Notes: generated by a model not told the origin, from the sequence alone. Shown: positions 16,541 to 27,703, counted from the stretch's first letter. The stretch is DNA of 64,000 bases from Streptomyces glaucescens (GCF_000761215.1 NZ_CP009438.1:6738501-6802500); one strand, 5' to 3'. Numbers and translations are program-made.

Positions 16541-16568
16541 GTTGCGGAAACGGGAGAACGCAACCCGT
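16541..16568 (+). other. Possible pseudoknot or switching hairpin upstream of ridA
   Basis: GTTGCG (16541) pairs with CGCAAC (16559-16564), while ACGG (16550), inside that loop, pairs with CCGT (16565-16568) outside it. This topology allows an H-type pseudoknot. A further TTGCCC...GGGCAA hairpin follows near 16578-16599. No known riboswitch class was recognised. Confidence 0.3.
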
Positions 16569-16659
16569 GAGAAAAGTCTTGCCCGGCGGGCCGGGGCAAC
16601 CGTCGCCGGGCCGGTCGACGCGGCGCGGCTGTCCCGGGGCGCGGTCCGCGCACGCGTCA

Positions 16660-16689
16660 TGGACGTCGTCCAGGATGATCACTTAGCGT
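16660..16689 (+). promoter_or_regulatory. Promoter for ridA-like gene, probably leaderless transcript
   Basis: TGGACG (16660-16665), 18-base spacer, TAGCGT (16684-16689), then 7 bases to the ATG at 16697. The gene has no ribosome-binding site, which fits leaderless translation. Confidence 0.5.
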
Positions 16690-16696
16690 TCGGCGC

Positions 16697-17086
16697 ATGA
16701 CGGAGCGACGTGCGATCCTCAGCGGCTCGACCTTCGAGGAGCAGATCGGCTATGCCCGTGCCGTGGTGGACGGCGACTGGGTGCACGTGTCGGGAACCAC
16801 CGGGTTCGACTACACCACCATGACGATCTCGGACGACGTGGTGGAGCAGGCCGAGCAGTGCCTGCGCAACATCGGGGCCGCACTCGCCGAGGCGAAGTGC
16901 ACCTTCGCCGATGTGGTGCGGGTGCGCTACCTCCTGCCCGACCGCGAGGACTTCGAGCCGTGCTGGCCGGTCCTGCGCCGCTGCTTCGGCGAGGTCCGGC
17001 CGGCCGCCACGATGCTCGTGTGCGGTCTCGCCGATCCCCGGATGAAGATCGAGATCGAGGTGTACGCCCGGCGCGCCGACCCGTGA
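16697..17086 (+). CDS. RidA/YjgF-family protein
   Basis: 129 residues, the usual length. RidA-family proteins form trimers that hydrolyse reactive enamine/imine intermediates. Visible motifs are YARAVVDGDWVHVSGTTGFD, VVEQAEQCLRNIGAALAEA, CTFADVVRVRYLLPD and RPAATMLVCGLADPRMKIEIEVYA; the Arg of VRPAAT corresponds to the substrate carboxylate-binding Arg of the family. The C-terminal Glu of KIEIEV is conserved. Single gene, with a promoter adjoining its ATG. Whether it is an imine deaminase or another YjgF subtype is not determined. Confidence 0.85.
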   Translation: MTERRAILSGSTFEEQIGYARAVVDGDWVHVSGTTGFDYTTMTISDDVVEQAEQCLRNIGAALAEAKCTFADVVRVRYLLPDREDFEPCWPVLRRCFGEVRPAATMLVCGLADPRMKIEIEVYARRADP

Positions 17087-17204
17087 CGTCCTCCCGCGTA
17101 CCCTGATGCCCCCTGTGTGACGGGATCGACAGAGGGCCGCGGGGCGTGACTCGGGAATGTGTGGGTATCCGCGGGGGATGAACGGGGTAGCGAAGGCGGC
17201 CGGG

Positions 17205-17684
17205 ATGGAAGCAGTTCCCTGGGGCGAGGACGGCACGGCGCCGCGTGAGCGGACGATGCAGACCACCGTGGCTCTGGACGGCGAGGGCGCGGACATCGGC
17301 CGGGCACGCCGTCTGGCAGCCGGTTTCCTCACTCGGGTGCAGGCCGAGCACGGCCTGCCCATCTCGCAGCGCGCCATGGACCTGACACAGCTGGTGGTCA
17401 GTGAGCTGGTCACCAACGCCCTGAAGTACGCGCCGGGGCCCGTCCTGCTGGACCTGCGGATCGCGGGTGACGTCGTGGAGGTGATGGTGTGGGACTCCGA
17501 TCCGGTGCTGCCCATCGCCCGGGCCGCCGACGCCGGCCGGGTGGGACAGCACGGTCTGGAGATCGTGATGGCCGTCGCGCAGGGCTTCGAAGCCCAGCGC
17601 GAGCCGGTGGGCAAGCGCATCACCGCCCGTATCGCCCTGATGGACGACCCGGGCGGTGCCGTCGCGGGGCACCGGCCGCTGTAG
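17205..17684 (+). CDS. ATP-binding regulatory protein (RsbW-like HATPase)
   Basis: About 159 residues, with an HATPase_c_2-type domain: RRLAAGFLTRVQAEHGLP, LTQLVVSELVTNALKYAPGP (N box, Asn and Lys/Tyr), VMVWDSDPVLP (G1-like DSD) and GRVGQHGLEIVMAVAQGF (G2-like). Streptomyces carries dozens of such serine-kinase-like anti-sigma or signalling ATPases. The start is uncertain: the ATG at 17205 has GAAGG at 8 bases, while ATGs at 17178 and 17157 in frame have poor signals. Partner unknown; no sigma or anti-anti-sigma gene is adjacent. Confidence 0.8.
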   Translation: MEAVPWGEDGTAPRERTMQTTVALDGEGADIGRARRLAAGFLTRVQAEHGLPISQRAMDLTQLVVSELVTNALKYAPGPVLLDLRIAGDVVEVMVWDSDPVLPIARAADAGRVGQHGLEIVMAVAQGFEAQREPVGKRITARIALMDDPGGAVAGHRPL

Positions 17685-17690
17685 GACGCC

Positions 17691-17718
17691 GGCCGGGGCG
17701 GTGCCACGAGCCCCGGCC
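17691..17718. terminator. Hairpin terminator between convergent genes
   Basis: GGCCGGGGC, 10-base loop, GCCCCGGCC: nine perfect pairs just after the HATPase stop (17684) and before the end of the minus-strand B3/4 gene (17748). Confidence 0.65.
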
Positions 17719-17747
17719 GCGCGCCGGCTGCGCCTGATGCGTCCGGC

Positions 17748-18434
17748 CTACGGCGTGAGGTAGTGCACCCGGGTCCGTGCGGTGTGCGGGAGGAGCAGGC
17801 CGCGCAGTTCCTCGGCCGCCGTCCGCAGGAGGCCGCCGTCGCGGGTGGCGTGCAGGGTCTCCAGGACGAAGGTGACGTGCGTGGAGTCCTCGGTGACGCG
17901 CGTGCGGTGGGCGTCACGGTGGTTCCAGTGGCGGGTCAGGACGCCGGAGGCATCGGCGTAGACGATCTCCCCGGGCCTGGGGTGCTCGACCGTGCCGGGT
18001 TCACCGAGCGGGGTGAACTCCTCGCTGCCGTCCGCGTACCGGATCTCCACGTCGCCGAGGACGTGGTCGAGGTCGAAGGCGCCGGCGGGCAGGCCGTGGC
18101 GGACGGAGACGGCGTTGTAGGAATCGACGGCCGGATTGATGCGGGGCAGGGTGCCCCTCTTGGCCATGCGGCGGCCGAGGGCATCGACACTGGGGCGGAC
18201 GCGGCGCGGGTTGGTGCCGAAGGACCGGTAGGCGGTGTGCCAGGACCCGATGCGGGGGTCGGTCTCGTCGGCCGGCTGCCAGGACCCGTCGGCGAGCCCC
18301 CGCTCCAGCTCGTCGAGAGCCGTGACCGTGGCGGGCCAGGCCCCACGGCCGTCCAGGCCGGTCGCGGTGACCAGGGCGATGAGGGTGTCGGGGAAGGCGT
18401 CCGCGACGGCGGGCGCGATGCGGAAGGCGGTCAT
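17748..18434 (-). CDS. B3/B4 tRNA-binding-domain protein
   Basis: 228 residues matching the stand-alone B3/4 domain otherwise found in the beta subunit of phenylalanyl-tRNA synthetase. Signatures are the central RSFGTNPRRVRPSVDALGRRM, INPAVDSYNAVSVRHGLPAGAFDL and EIVYADASGVLTRHWNHRDAHRT. Stand-alone B3/4 proteins may be trans-editing or tRNA/amino-acid-binding factors, but their role is unsettled. The start ATG at 18434 has GAGGAACGGA 14 bases upstream. It lies 44 bases after the PaiB-like gene, probably as one operon divergent from the XRE-cupin regulator. Confidence 0.8.
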   Translation of the reverse strand: MTAFRIAPAVADAFPDTLIALVTATGLDGRGAWPATVTALDELERGLADGSWQPADETDPRIGSWHTAYRSFGTNPRRVRPSVDALGRRMAKRGTLPRINPAVDSYNAVSVRHGLPAGAFDLDHVLGDVEIRYADGSEEFTPLGEPGTVEHPRPGEIVYADASGVLTRHWNHRDAHRTRVTEDSTHVTFVLETLHATRDGGLLRTAAEELRGLLLPHTARTRVHYLTP

Positions 18435-18478
18435 GGGAGGGCGTGGTCCGTTCCTCGGTGCGTTCGGGGGGCGGGTGG

Positions 18479-19126
18479 TCAGGGCTGCCAGGGGCCGATG
18501 CGGTCCAGGCGGCGGCGCTGCTGGGCGGCGGTGGGGAGGTCGAGGCCCTGGGCACGTGCGCTGAGGCGGCCCGCGACGGCGGTGCGGTGCTCGACCGGCT
18601 TGTGGTCGTCGTACTTGAACTTCGCCCTGACCTCGGTGACGTCCAGGCGCAGACCGCGGATGCCGGACAGCATGCGTCCGTACGGGGGCAGGCCGGCGGC
18701 GATGGGGGCGTGGTCGCCGTCGGGCTGGAAGTGGGCCATCTGGCGGCGCAGCAGCTCGGCCTTGGCCTCGGGGTCGTCGAGGATGTGCGCGCGGCAGGTG
18801 AACTGGACGGCGGTGTAGTAGCTGGTGGGCACGCCCTCGGTGGGCGGGGTGCCCGGCTTGGCCCGCCAGGGGCCGGGGACGAAGGCGTAGTCGCCGAAGA
18901 CGGTGAACAGGACGTCCGGGCAGTTCTCGATCGCCTGCCAGGCGGGGTTGGGGCGCGCCAGGTGGATCAGGAGGCGGCCGGGCTCGCTGGTGAAGTGGGT
19001 GGGGACGGCGACGGGGGGCCGGCCGGGCAGGCCGTTGACGGCGAGGACGCCGAAGTCGTGGCCGTCGGCGATCCAGGACTGCCATTCGGCTTCGTCGAGA
19101 CTGGCGTCCCAGGGCTGGATGAACAT
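18479..19126 (-). CDS. PaiB-like FMN-binding protein / putative negative regulator
   Basis: 215 residues of the FMN_bind_2 (PaiB) family: MFIQPWDASLDEAEWQSWI, FGVLAVNGLPGRPPVAVPTHF, LLIHLARPNPAWQAI, TVFGDYAFVPGPW and SYYTAVQFTCRAHI. B. subtilis PaiB was described as a transcriptional regulator of sporulation and degradative enzymes, but the fold is a flavin-binding split barrel. AAGGA lies 9 bases before the ATG at 19126. First gene of a two-gene unit with the B3/4 gene; the divergent XRE-cupin protein is the likely controller through the shared intergenic region. Confidence 0.85.
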   Translation of the reverse strand: MFIQPWDASLDEAEWQSWIADGHDFGVLAVNGLPGRPPVAVPTHFTSEPGRLLIHLARPNPAWQAIENCPDVLFTVFGDYAFVPGPWRAKPGTPPTEGVPTSYYTAVQFTCRAHILDDPEAKAELLRRQMAHFQPDGDHAPIAAGLPPYGRMLSGIRGLRLDVTEVRAKFKYDDHKPVEHRTAVAGRLSARAQGLDLPTAAQQRRRLDRIGPWQP

Positions 19127-19270
19127 ACGAGGGATCCTTGCGGGGCGGGGCCGGGGGAGTGGGGCGGGCGGGTCGGTGAGGGCGAGGAGGCGGTGCATCC
19201 GTACCCGGGGGAGCTGCCCGGGGCCGGCAGCGCGGCGGTCACGGTCGTCCATCCCTTAGTCTGTCAGTGG

Positions 19271-19319
19271 AACGACTAGACCGTACATTGAAACGACCGT
19301 CGCGTGTCAACCGAACGAC
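19271..19319. promoter_or_regulatory. Three phased AACGAC repeats, candidate operator
   Basis: AACGAC occurs at 19271, 19292 and 19314, spaced 21 and 22 bases, i.e. on the same face of the helix, in the gap between paiB and the divergent XRE-cupin gene. Each copy is preceded by (G/A)A-type sequence and followed by pyrimidine-rich CTAGACCGT/CGTCGCG/CGAACGG. This is a likely binding region for the XRE-cupin regulator. Confidence 0.5.
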
Positions 19320-19362
19320 CGAACGGTCCAGCGGAATGGTCCACTCGCGAGGATGGTGACCG

Positions 19363-19935
19363 ATGGCCGAGACAGAGGCAGCCCTGCGCACGCTCGCGCA
19401 CAACGTCAGGACGGCGCGCACCCGTGCGGGACTGTCCCTGGACGAACTGGGCCGGCGCGCGAAGGTCAGCAAAGGAGCCCTGGTCGGTCTGGAGAAGGCT
19501 CAGGGGAATCCCAACTTCGCCACCCTGGTCCGGCTGGCCGACACCCTCGGCGTCTCGGTGTCGGCCCTCATGGAGGGCCCGGCCGAAGACCGCGTCCGGG
19601 TGGTGTCCGCCGATGCCGTGGTGCCGCTGTGGGCCGGCGAGCGGGGCAGCGAGGCCCGGCTCATGCTCACCACCTCCGGCCCGGCTCCCGTGGAGGTCTG
19701 GCGCTGGCGGCTCCAGCCCGGCGAGGAGTACCCCAGCCATCCCCATCAGGCGGGAGTCGTCGAGACGGTCAGCGTCACCGCGGGACGGATGGTCCTGGTC
19801 GTCGACGGCGCCGAGCACCCGGTGGCGGCCGGGCAGACCGCCACCTTCGACGCCGACGCCCCGCACACCTACCGCGGGGCGGGCGACGAGGAGTGCCACC
19901 TGATCATGACGGTCCACCTGCCGCCCGGCGCCTGA
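19363..19935 (+). CDS. XRE-family regulator with C-terminal cupin sensor domain
   Basis: 190 residues. Residues 8-65 are a helix-turn-helix of the XRE/Cro type (LAHNVRTARTRAGLSLDELG, AKVSKGALVGLEKAQGNPNF, TLVRLADTLGVSVSALM). Residues about 115-187 form a cupin_2 barrel with metal/ligand-binding His and Glu (YPSHPHQAGVVETVSV, ADAPHTYRGAGDEECHL). Such proteins sense small molecules and often repress the divergent gene pair. The GTG/ATG context is GAGGATGGTGACCGATG, giving the ATG at 19363. It probably binds the AACGAC repeats at 19271-19319. A 15-bp tandem repeat follows the gene. Confidence 0.9.
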   Translation: MAETEAALRTLAHNVRTARTRAGLSLDELGRRAKVSKGALVGLEKAQGNPNFATLVRLADTLGVSVSALMEGPAEDRVRVVSADAVVPLWAGERGSEARLMLTTSGPAPVEVWRWRLQPGEEYPSHPHQAGVVETVSVTAGRMVLVVDGAEHPVAAGQTATFDADAPHTYRGAGDEECHLIMTVHLPPGA

Positions 19936-20000
19936 GACGGCGCGCCGGACCGCCCGTGGTGGCGACCGGCACCACCTGCCACCGGCACCACCAGTGTCCG

Positions 20001-20100
20001 GACCGCGAGCGACCGGACCGCGAGCGACCGGGCCGCGAGCGACCGGGCCGCGAGCGACCGGGCCGCGAGCGACCGGGCCGCGAGCGACCGGGCCGCGAGC
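20001..20100. repeat. 15-bp tandem repeat, about 6.7 copies
   Basis: The unit GACCGGGCCGCGAGC is repeated with a period of exactly 15 bases; the first copies carry GACCGGACC. All copies keep GCGAGCGACCGG. There are no spacers, so it is not a CRISPR. It lies 65 bases downstream of the XRE-cupin stop, in non-coding sequence. Each unit is partly palindromic (CCGGNCCG), so the RNA could form serial hairpins. Confidence 0.9.
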
Positions 20101-20195
20101 GGGCACCCGCACGGACCGGCCGTGGACCCGTCGGGTGCCGCCGGGCGGCCGGGGAGAGGCGCCGAGGGCGGTACGCCCGGGCAGTCCTCGACCTC

Positions 20196-20224
20196 TTGAC
20201 CTCCGCGGTCACGGCCACTAACTT
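20196..20224 (+). promoter_or_regulatory. Promoter of the xdh operon
   Basis: TTGACC (20196-20201), 17-base spacer, TAACTT (20219-20224). Predicted transcription start about 20231, giving a leader of about 310 bases before xdhA. Confidence 0.55.
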
Positions 20225-20269
20225 GCGAATTACGTCGACCCATGACGCTCGAAAGGAGGCGACCAGCGG

Positions 20270-20347
20270 ATGAACATCAGCTCTGATCTCGGTCGCCTGG
20301 CCCAGTGCACCGTCTGGGTTCCGGGTCGTATCGCCCACGGCTGCTGA
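20270..20347 (+). CDS. Short upstream ORF of the xdh operon (25 aa), candidate leader peptide
   Basis: ATG at 20270 follows AAAGGAGG (20252-20259) at 10 bases, the best ribosome-binding site in the neighbourhood, better than that of xdhA. The peptide reads MNISSDLGRLAQC, then TVWVPGRIAHGC and TGA; Cys at 13 and at the very end. It lies downstream of a good promoter and 192 bases upstream of xdhA. I know of no family for it. A shorter overlapping frame (ATG 20242 to TGA 20286) also exists. Regulation of xdhA by translation of this ORF is a hypothesis. Confidence 0.45.
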   Translation: MNISSDLGRLAQCTVWVPGRIAHGC

Positions 20348-20364
20348 AGCACGCCGTTTCTCTG

Positions 20365-20539
20365 ACGTGCCGGTAGGGGCACGTTCCAGGTTTCCCGCCT
20401 TCATCATTTCCCGGCATGTTGCTGTCGCGTGCCTTTCTGCGCCCGCTTGTCCTGCGCGGCGCGTCTGAACACAGAAAGCTGCCTGAAAATTGGCGAACAT
20501 CATGAATCGACCGAGCGCGCACCGAAACGACGGCCCGTC

Positions 20540-20555
<16 letters not shown>
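20365..20555 (+). promoter_or_regulatory. xdhA leader with alternative pairings and a repeated box at the start codon
   Basis: ACGTGCC (20365-20371) and GGCACGT (20378-20384) form a perfect 7-bp hairpin. The 12-base box GGTAGGGGCACG at 20372-20383 recurs at 20542-20553, overlapping the xdhA start codon. CGCGTGCC (20426-20433) is exactly complementary to GGCACGCG (20548-20555), so the start region can be folded away. This is a possible translational switch; no protein or ligand is identified. Confidence 0.4.
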
Positions 20556-24424
<3,869 letters not shown>

Positions 24425-24432
<8 letters not shown>

Positions 24433-25252
24433 CATGACCTGGGTCGGCGCGGTCGCGCGGCTGCGAGCACGCCGGGAGCCCGGCGTGCTGGTGACCGTCG
24501 CGACCGTGCGCGGCCACGCTCCGCGCGACGCCGGCGCGAAACTCGTCGTGGGGCGGACCGAGACGTGGGGCTCGATCGGCGGCGGGAACGTCGAGGCCGT
24601 CGCGATCGACCGGGCCAGGGAGATGATCGCCGCGTCCGAGCCGAAGCCGGAGCTGATGGATTTCGCCCTGAACGACAAGGTGACCAGCCGGCACGGCGTG
24701 CAGTGCTGCGGCGGCACGGTCTCGGTACTGCTCGAACCGCTGCCGGTGGTACGGGCGGTGGCGATCTTCGGTGTCGGTCACGTCGGCCTGGAACTGGCGC
24801 GCATCCTGGCACGTCAGGACCTCGATCTGCATCTGATCGACTCCCGGTCCGACGTGCTCGCCGGGGAACGGCTCGCCGTGCTCGCGGACGCGGCCGCCCA
24901 GGTGCACGTCCACCACACGCCGCTGCTGCCCGAGGAGGTGCTGGCGAAGCTGCCCCGCGGCACCCACGTCCTGATCATGACCCATGATCACGCGGAGGAC
25001 GCCGCGCTGTGCGACGCCGCCCTGCGTACACCCCACCTCGGTTCGGTCGGGCTGATCGGATCGGCGGCGAAGTGGGCGCGGTTCCGCAAGATGCTGGCCG
25101 GCGAGGGAGGCCACGACGAGGCCGCCATCGCCCGGATCAAGACCCCGATCGGACTGGCCGGCATCACCGGCAAGGAACCCGCGACGATCGCCGTGAGCGT
25201 GGCCGCGGATCTGCTGCGCGCCTTCGAGGCCGAGGAGACCGACCCGGTCTGA
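24425..25252 (+). CDS. xdhC: Xanthine dehydrogenase accessory protein XdhC
   Basis: 275 residues; binds molybdopterin and helps insert the sulfurated cofactor into XdhB. The XdhC/CoxI domain is N-terminal (VATVRGHAPRDAGAKLVVG, WGSIGGGNVEA, SRHGVQCCGGTVSVLLE). A Rossmann domain is C-terminal (VAIFGVGHVGLELARILA, IMTHDHAEDAALCDAAL, VGLIGSAAKWARFRKML, GLAGITGKEPATIAVSVAADLL). Start codon lies inside the xdhB coding end (8-base overlap). Last gene of the xdh operon; a strong terminator follows 25 bases later. Confidence 0.94.
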
Positions 25253-25276
25253 CCCTGGGAGAGGAAACAGCAGAAA

Positions 25277-25310
25277 GGTGCCCCGGGACCGTCAGCGGTC
25301 CCGGGGCACC
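25277..25310. terminator. Strong bidirectional terminator, 15-bp perfect stem
   Basis: The 15-base arms (25277-25291 and 25296-25310) are perfectly complementary around a TCAG loop. It is shared by the converging xdhC (+) and hemerythrin gene (-). Confidence 0.85.
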
Positions 25311-25321
25311 CTCGTCGCTTC

Positions 25322-25819
25322 TCAGTCCTTGACGGACTCCACCAGCTTGCGCACGTTCTCGACGCTGCCGCAGCCCGCCTCCAGGTGCTGCGCGCGTGCC
25401 GCGCGGAACGCCTCGCCCAGCTCGGCGCGGCGCTCGTCGCTCACGTTCTCCCGGGCGTCGTTGAGCAGGGTCCGCTCCTCCTCGTCGGCGTGGTGGTTGA
25501 CCGCCGTGACGAGTTCCTCCAGCTTCTCGTCCCACTCCTGCGACCCCGTGTCGTCCACCTCGAGCAGGGCGAGCAGCGCCTCGTTCGCCTCATGGTGCTC
25601 ATGGACGCTGTGCTCGACGTCTTCGCCGTCCACGTTCTTGTAGCGGCGCAGGGCGGGGTAGACCTTCTCCTCCTCCGCCGAGGCGTGCGCGATGAGCAGG
25701 CCCGCGAACTCCTCCAGAGCGGCGGCGCGGTCGGCTTCGACGTTGCGCATCGTACGGAACAGGTCTTCCATACGGCGGTGGTCCTGCAGGATCAGCTCGA
25801 CGACATCGGTCGACGACAC
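25322..25819 (-). CDS. Hemerythrin HHE domain protein
   Basis: 165 residues. The GTG at 25819 follows GGAGAG at 5 bases. It is a four-helix bundle with di-iron ligands in the HHE pattern: LILQDHRRMEDLF, LLIAHASAEEEKVYP (HxxxE), VHEHHEANEAL and AVNHHADEEERTLL (HxxxE). HHE proteins bind di-iron and sense or scavenge oxygen, NO or peroxide. It follows an anti-sigma-like ATPase and a SigB/F sigma gene on the same strand, so a general-stress role is likely. Single domain, cytoplasmic. Confidence 0.9.
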   Translation of the reverse strand: MSSTDVVELILQDHRRMEDLFRTMRNVEADRAAALEEFAGLLIAHASAEEEKVYPALRRYKNVDGEDVEHSVHEHHEANEALLALLEVDDTGSQEWDEKLEELVTAVNHHADEEERTLLNDARENVSDERRAELGEAFRAARAQHLEAGCGSVENVRKLVESVKD

Positions 25820-25857
25820 GGTTGCTCTCCTCACTTCGATGACGCCGGCGGTACGCG

Positions 25858-26280
25858 TCAGCGGGCACGCCGGGACGGGTTCGGGGGCCGGAAGCAGGCG
25901 GTGACCGACTTTCCGTCCGGGCAGGGACGGGCTTCCCATTCGTCGGCCAGGGCGTCGACCAGCAGCATGCCCCGCCCGCCCAGTCCGTCGCGGCTGGGTT
26001 CGCGGGGGGTGGGCAGTGCGCGCACGTCGTCGTGCACGGTGACGTGCAGGCACTGCCCGTCCCACGCCAGCACCAGCCGGGCGGTGGAGTGGGCGTGAAC
26101 GTGCGCGTTGGTGACCAGCTCCGACACGGTCAGCAGCACATCGTCCACCGTCTGCGGGGCGCTGTGCGTCCAGCCGAGGCTGTCCAGGTGCTCGCGCGCC
26201 CAGTCGCGCGCCGCCTTCGGCCCCGTGTTCATGGGCAGCGAGCGTGCCCAGCCCACCGCCCGGACTGACGATTCGTCCAC
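25858..26280 (-). CDS. Anti-sigma-like HATPase (RsbW family)
   Basis: 140 residues. The GTG at 26280 has GGGGAGGGA at 6 bases and is preferred to the ATG at 26307. HATPase_c_2 motifs: QTVDDVLLTVSELVTNAHVHA (N box), LHVTVHDDVRALP (G1) and GLGGRGMLLVDALADEWEARP (G2). It lies 114 bases downstream of the sigma-factor gene, in the position where an anti-sigma factor or SpoIIAB-like kinase is expected. A direct interaction with that sigma factor is an inference. Confidence 0.82.
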   Translation of the reverse strand: MDESSVRAVGWARSLPMNTGPKAARDWAREHLDSLGWTHSAPQTVDDVLLTVSELVTNAHVHAHSTARLVLAWDGQCLHVTVHDDVRALPTPREPSRDGLGGRGMLLVDALADEWEARPCPDGKSVTACFRPPNPSRRAR

Positions 26281-26394
26281 GATGATCCCTCCCCGGTCCC
26301 GATTCATTCCGCGCTGTGGCGAGTACCCGCCGTGTCCGAGGTGACGCAGCGGGCCACGGCCCGGACTGTGCCGGACGGGACCTCGTGCCGCGGT

Positions 26395-27234
26395 TCAGCT
26401 GGTGCTGAGCATGCCCTCGCGCAGGCGGGCCAGCAGCCGGGAGATCAGCCGGGAGACGTGCATCTGGGAGATGCCGAGCCGCTCGCCGATCTCCTTCTGG
26501 GTGAGCTCCTCGACGAACCGCCAGTGGATGATCTGCCGGTCGCGCTCGTCGAGGTTGGCGATCATCGGGGCCAGGGCGTGGAAGTCCTCGACCAGTTCCA
26601 GCGCGGCGTCGTCGGTGCCGATGAAGTCGGCGAGGGCCGCCTCGCCGTCCTCGCTGCCGTTGATGGCGGCGTCGAGGGAGGCGGAGTTGTAGCCGTTGGA
26701 CGCCAGCCGGGCCTCGACGACCTCTTCCTCCGGAAGGCTCATCAGCTCGGACAGTTCCTTGGTCGTGGGGGTGCGACCCAGCCGGCTGCGCAGTTCCTCG
26801 GTGGCGCGGGCCAGCTGCACCCGCGCCTCCTGCAGGCGGCGCGGCACGTGCACGGCCCAGGAGGTGTCGCGGAAGAAGCGCTTGATCTCACCGACGATGT
26901 ACGGAACGGCGAAGGAGGTGAACTCCACCTCACGGGAGATCTCGAACCGGTCGATGGCCTTGATCAGACCGATCATGCCGACCTGGACGATGTCCTCCAT
27001 CTCCTCCGGGCCCCGGCTGCGGAACCGGCCGGCCGCGAAGCGGACCAGGGACATGTTCATCTCGATCAGCGTGTTGCGCGCGTACTGGTACTCGGGTGTC
27101 CCCTCCTCCAGCGTCGCCAGCCGGCTGAAGAACAGCTTCGACAGCTCTCGCGCGTCCCCGGGCGCCACCTTCGACGGATCCGTAATCTCCGGCATGGCGG
27201 TAGTGCACTCAGCAGCCTGCACGGTCGTCGTCAT
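26395..27234 (-). CDS. RNA polymerase sigma factor of the SigB/SigF/SigG group
   Basis: 279 residues, sigma-70 type 3. Region 2: LIEMNMSLVRFAAGRFRSRG, MEDIVQVGMIGLIKAIDRFE (core binding), EFTSFAVPYIVGEIKRFFRD (-10 recognition and melting). Region 3: VHVPRRLQEARVQLARATEE. Region 4 helix-turn-helix: LTQKEIGERLGISQMHVSRLISRLLARLR. This pattern is that of stress and sporulation sigma factors of Streptomyces. The ATG at 27234 is preceded by GGGAGGGAAGG. A matching promoter motif is found upstream, consistent with autoregulation. Probably the head of a cluster with the HATPase and hemerythrin genes. Confidence 0.92.
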   Translation of the reverse strand: MTTTVQAAECTTAMPEITDPSKVAPGDARELSKLFFSRLATLEEGTPEYQYARNTLIEMNMSLVRFAAGRFRSRGPEEMEDIVQVGMIGLIKAIDRFEISREVEFTSFAVPYIVGEIKRFFRDTSWAVHVPRRLQEARVQLARATEELRSRLGRTPTTKELSELMSLPEEEVVEARLASNGYNSASLDAAINGSEDGEAALADFIGTDDAALELVEDFHALAPMIANLDERDRQIIHWRFVEELTQKEIGERLGISQMHVSRLISRLLARLREGMLSTS

Positions 27235-27297
27235 GGCCTTCCCTCCCAATTGGTGCGCCCTTGCGTTGGCCGGCCTGGTGAGCCGACGAAGCTGCGC

Positions 27298-27322
27298 TTA
27301 CCCCGACATGCGATCCGCATGC
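27298..27322 (-). promoter_or_regulatory. SigB-type promoter candidate for the sigma-factor gene
   Basis: On the minus strand: GCAT, 15 bases, GGGTAA. The Streptomyces SigB consensus is GNNT-N14-16-GGGTAY, so only the last base deviates. It lies 64-88 bases upstream of the sigma-factor ATG. Confidence 0.4.
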
Positions 27323-27490
27323 TCTCTTGATTCGGAAAATCTCGCGGGACGCCCGCGCACGGGTCCGCCGCCCGTGACCTGCCCGGTGTCCGAGGTGACC
27401 TGAGTCACCTCACCGTGCCGCCGTGTCCTCCGGCGGACGCACCTGTGCCCGGCACCGGACGACGGCGGCCGGGGCACGGGGCGGGCGGTG

Positions 27491-27703
27491 TCACCGGGCG
27501 CAGCCGGCGTCCAGGACCTCGATCACGTCACCGCGGGTGGTGTAGACGAGCCAGCACCAGTCACCGAACGCCGCGGCGACGCCCGGGACCTGCGCCATCG
27601 GGTCCTCGGCCACCGCCGTGATCAAGGTGATGATCTCCTCGTGCACGTCGTCCGGGACCTCGAACAGCACATTGGCCGCCCGCTGGATCAGTTCGACTCG
27701 CAT
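27491..27703 (-). CDS. Small hypothetical protein (70 aa)
   Basis: The ATG at 27703 follows GGGGG with CGAC spacing. Sequence begins MRVELIQRAANVLFEVPDD, has a helical middle (EEIITLITAVAEDP) and ends GDWCWLVYTTRGDVIEVLDAGCAR. It resembles small alpha/beta proteins with a toxin-like (RelE-type) core, but I see no catalytic pattern and no partner antitoxin. It stands alone. No function assigned. Confidence 0.6.
   Translation of the reverse strand: MRVELIQRAANVLFEVPDDVHEEIITLITAVAEDPMAQVPGVAAAFGDWCWLVYTTRGDVIEVLDAGCAR

Larger units (their letters stand above)
16142..16696. other. 555-bp intergenic region, structured and partly A+T-rich
   Basis: No convincing gene. It contains the 5' region of the HAD gene (reading left), an inverted repeat at 16223-16253, a possible promoter for rightward transcription (TGTCAC, 17 bases, TACGCT, start near 16500), two overlapping hairpins at 16541-16568 and the ridA promoter at 16660-16689. 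An open frame GTG 16505 to TAG 16686 is Arg/Gly/Pro-biased and unlike real proteins. Confidence 0.6.

Noticed and set aside
20001..20100. Possible CRISPR array
   Set aside because: Units are contiguous and 15 bp long with no spacers; no cas genes in the window.
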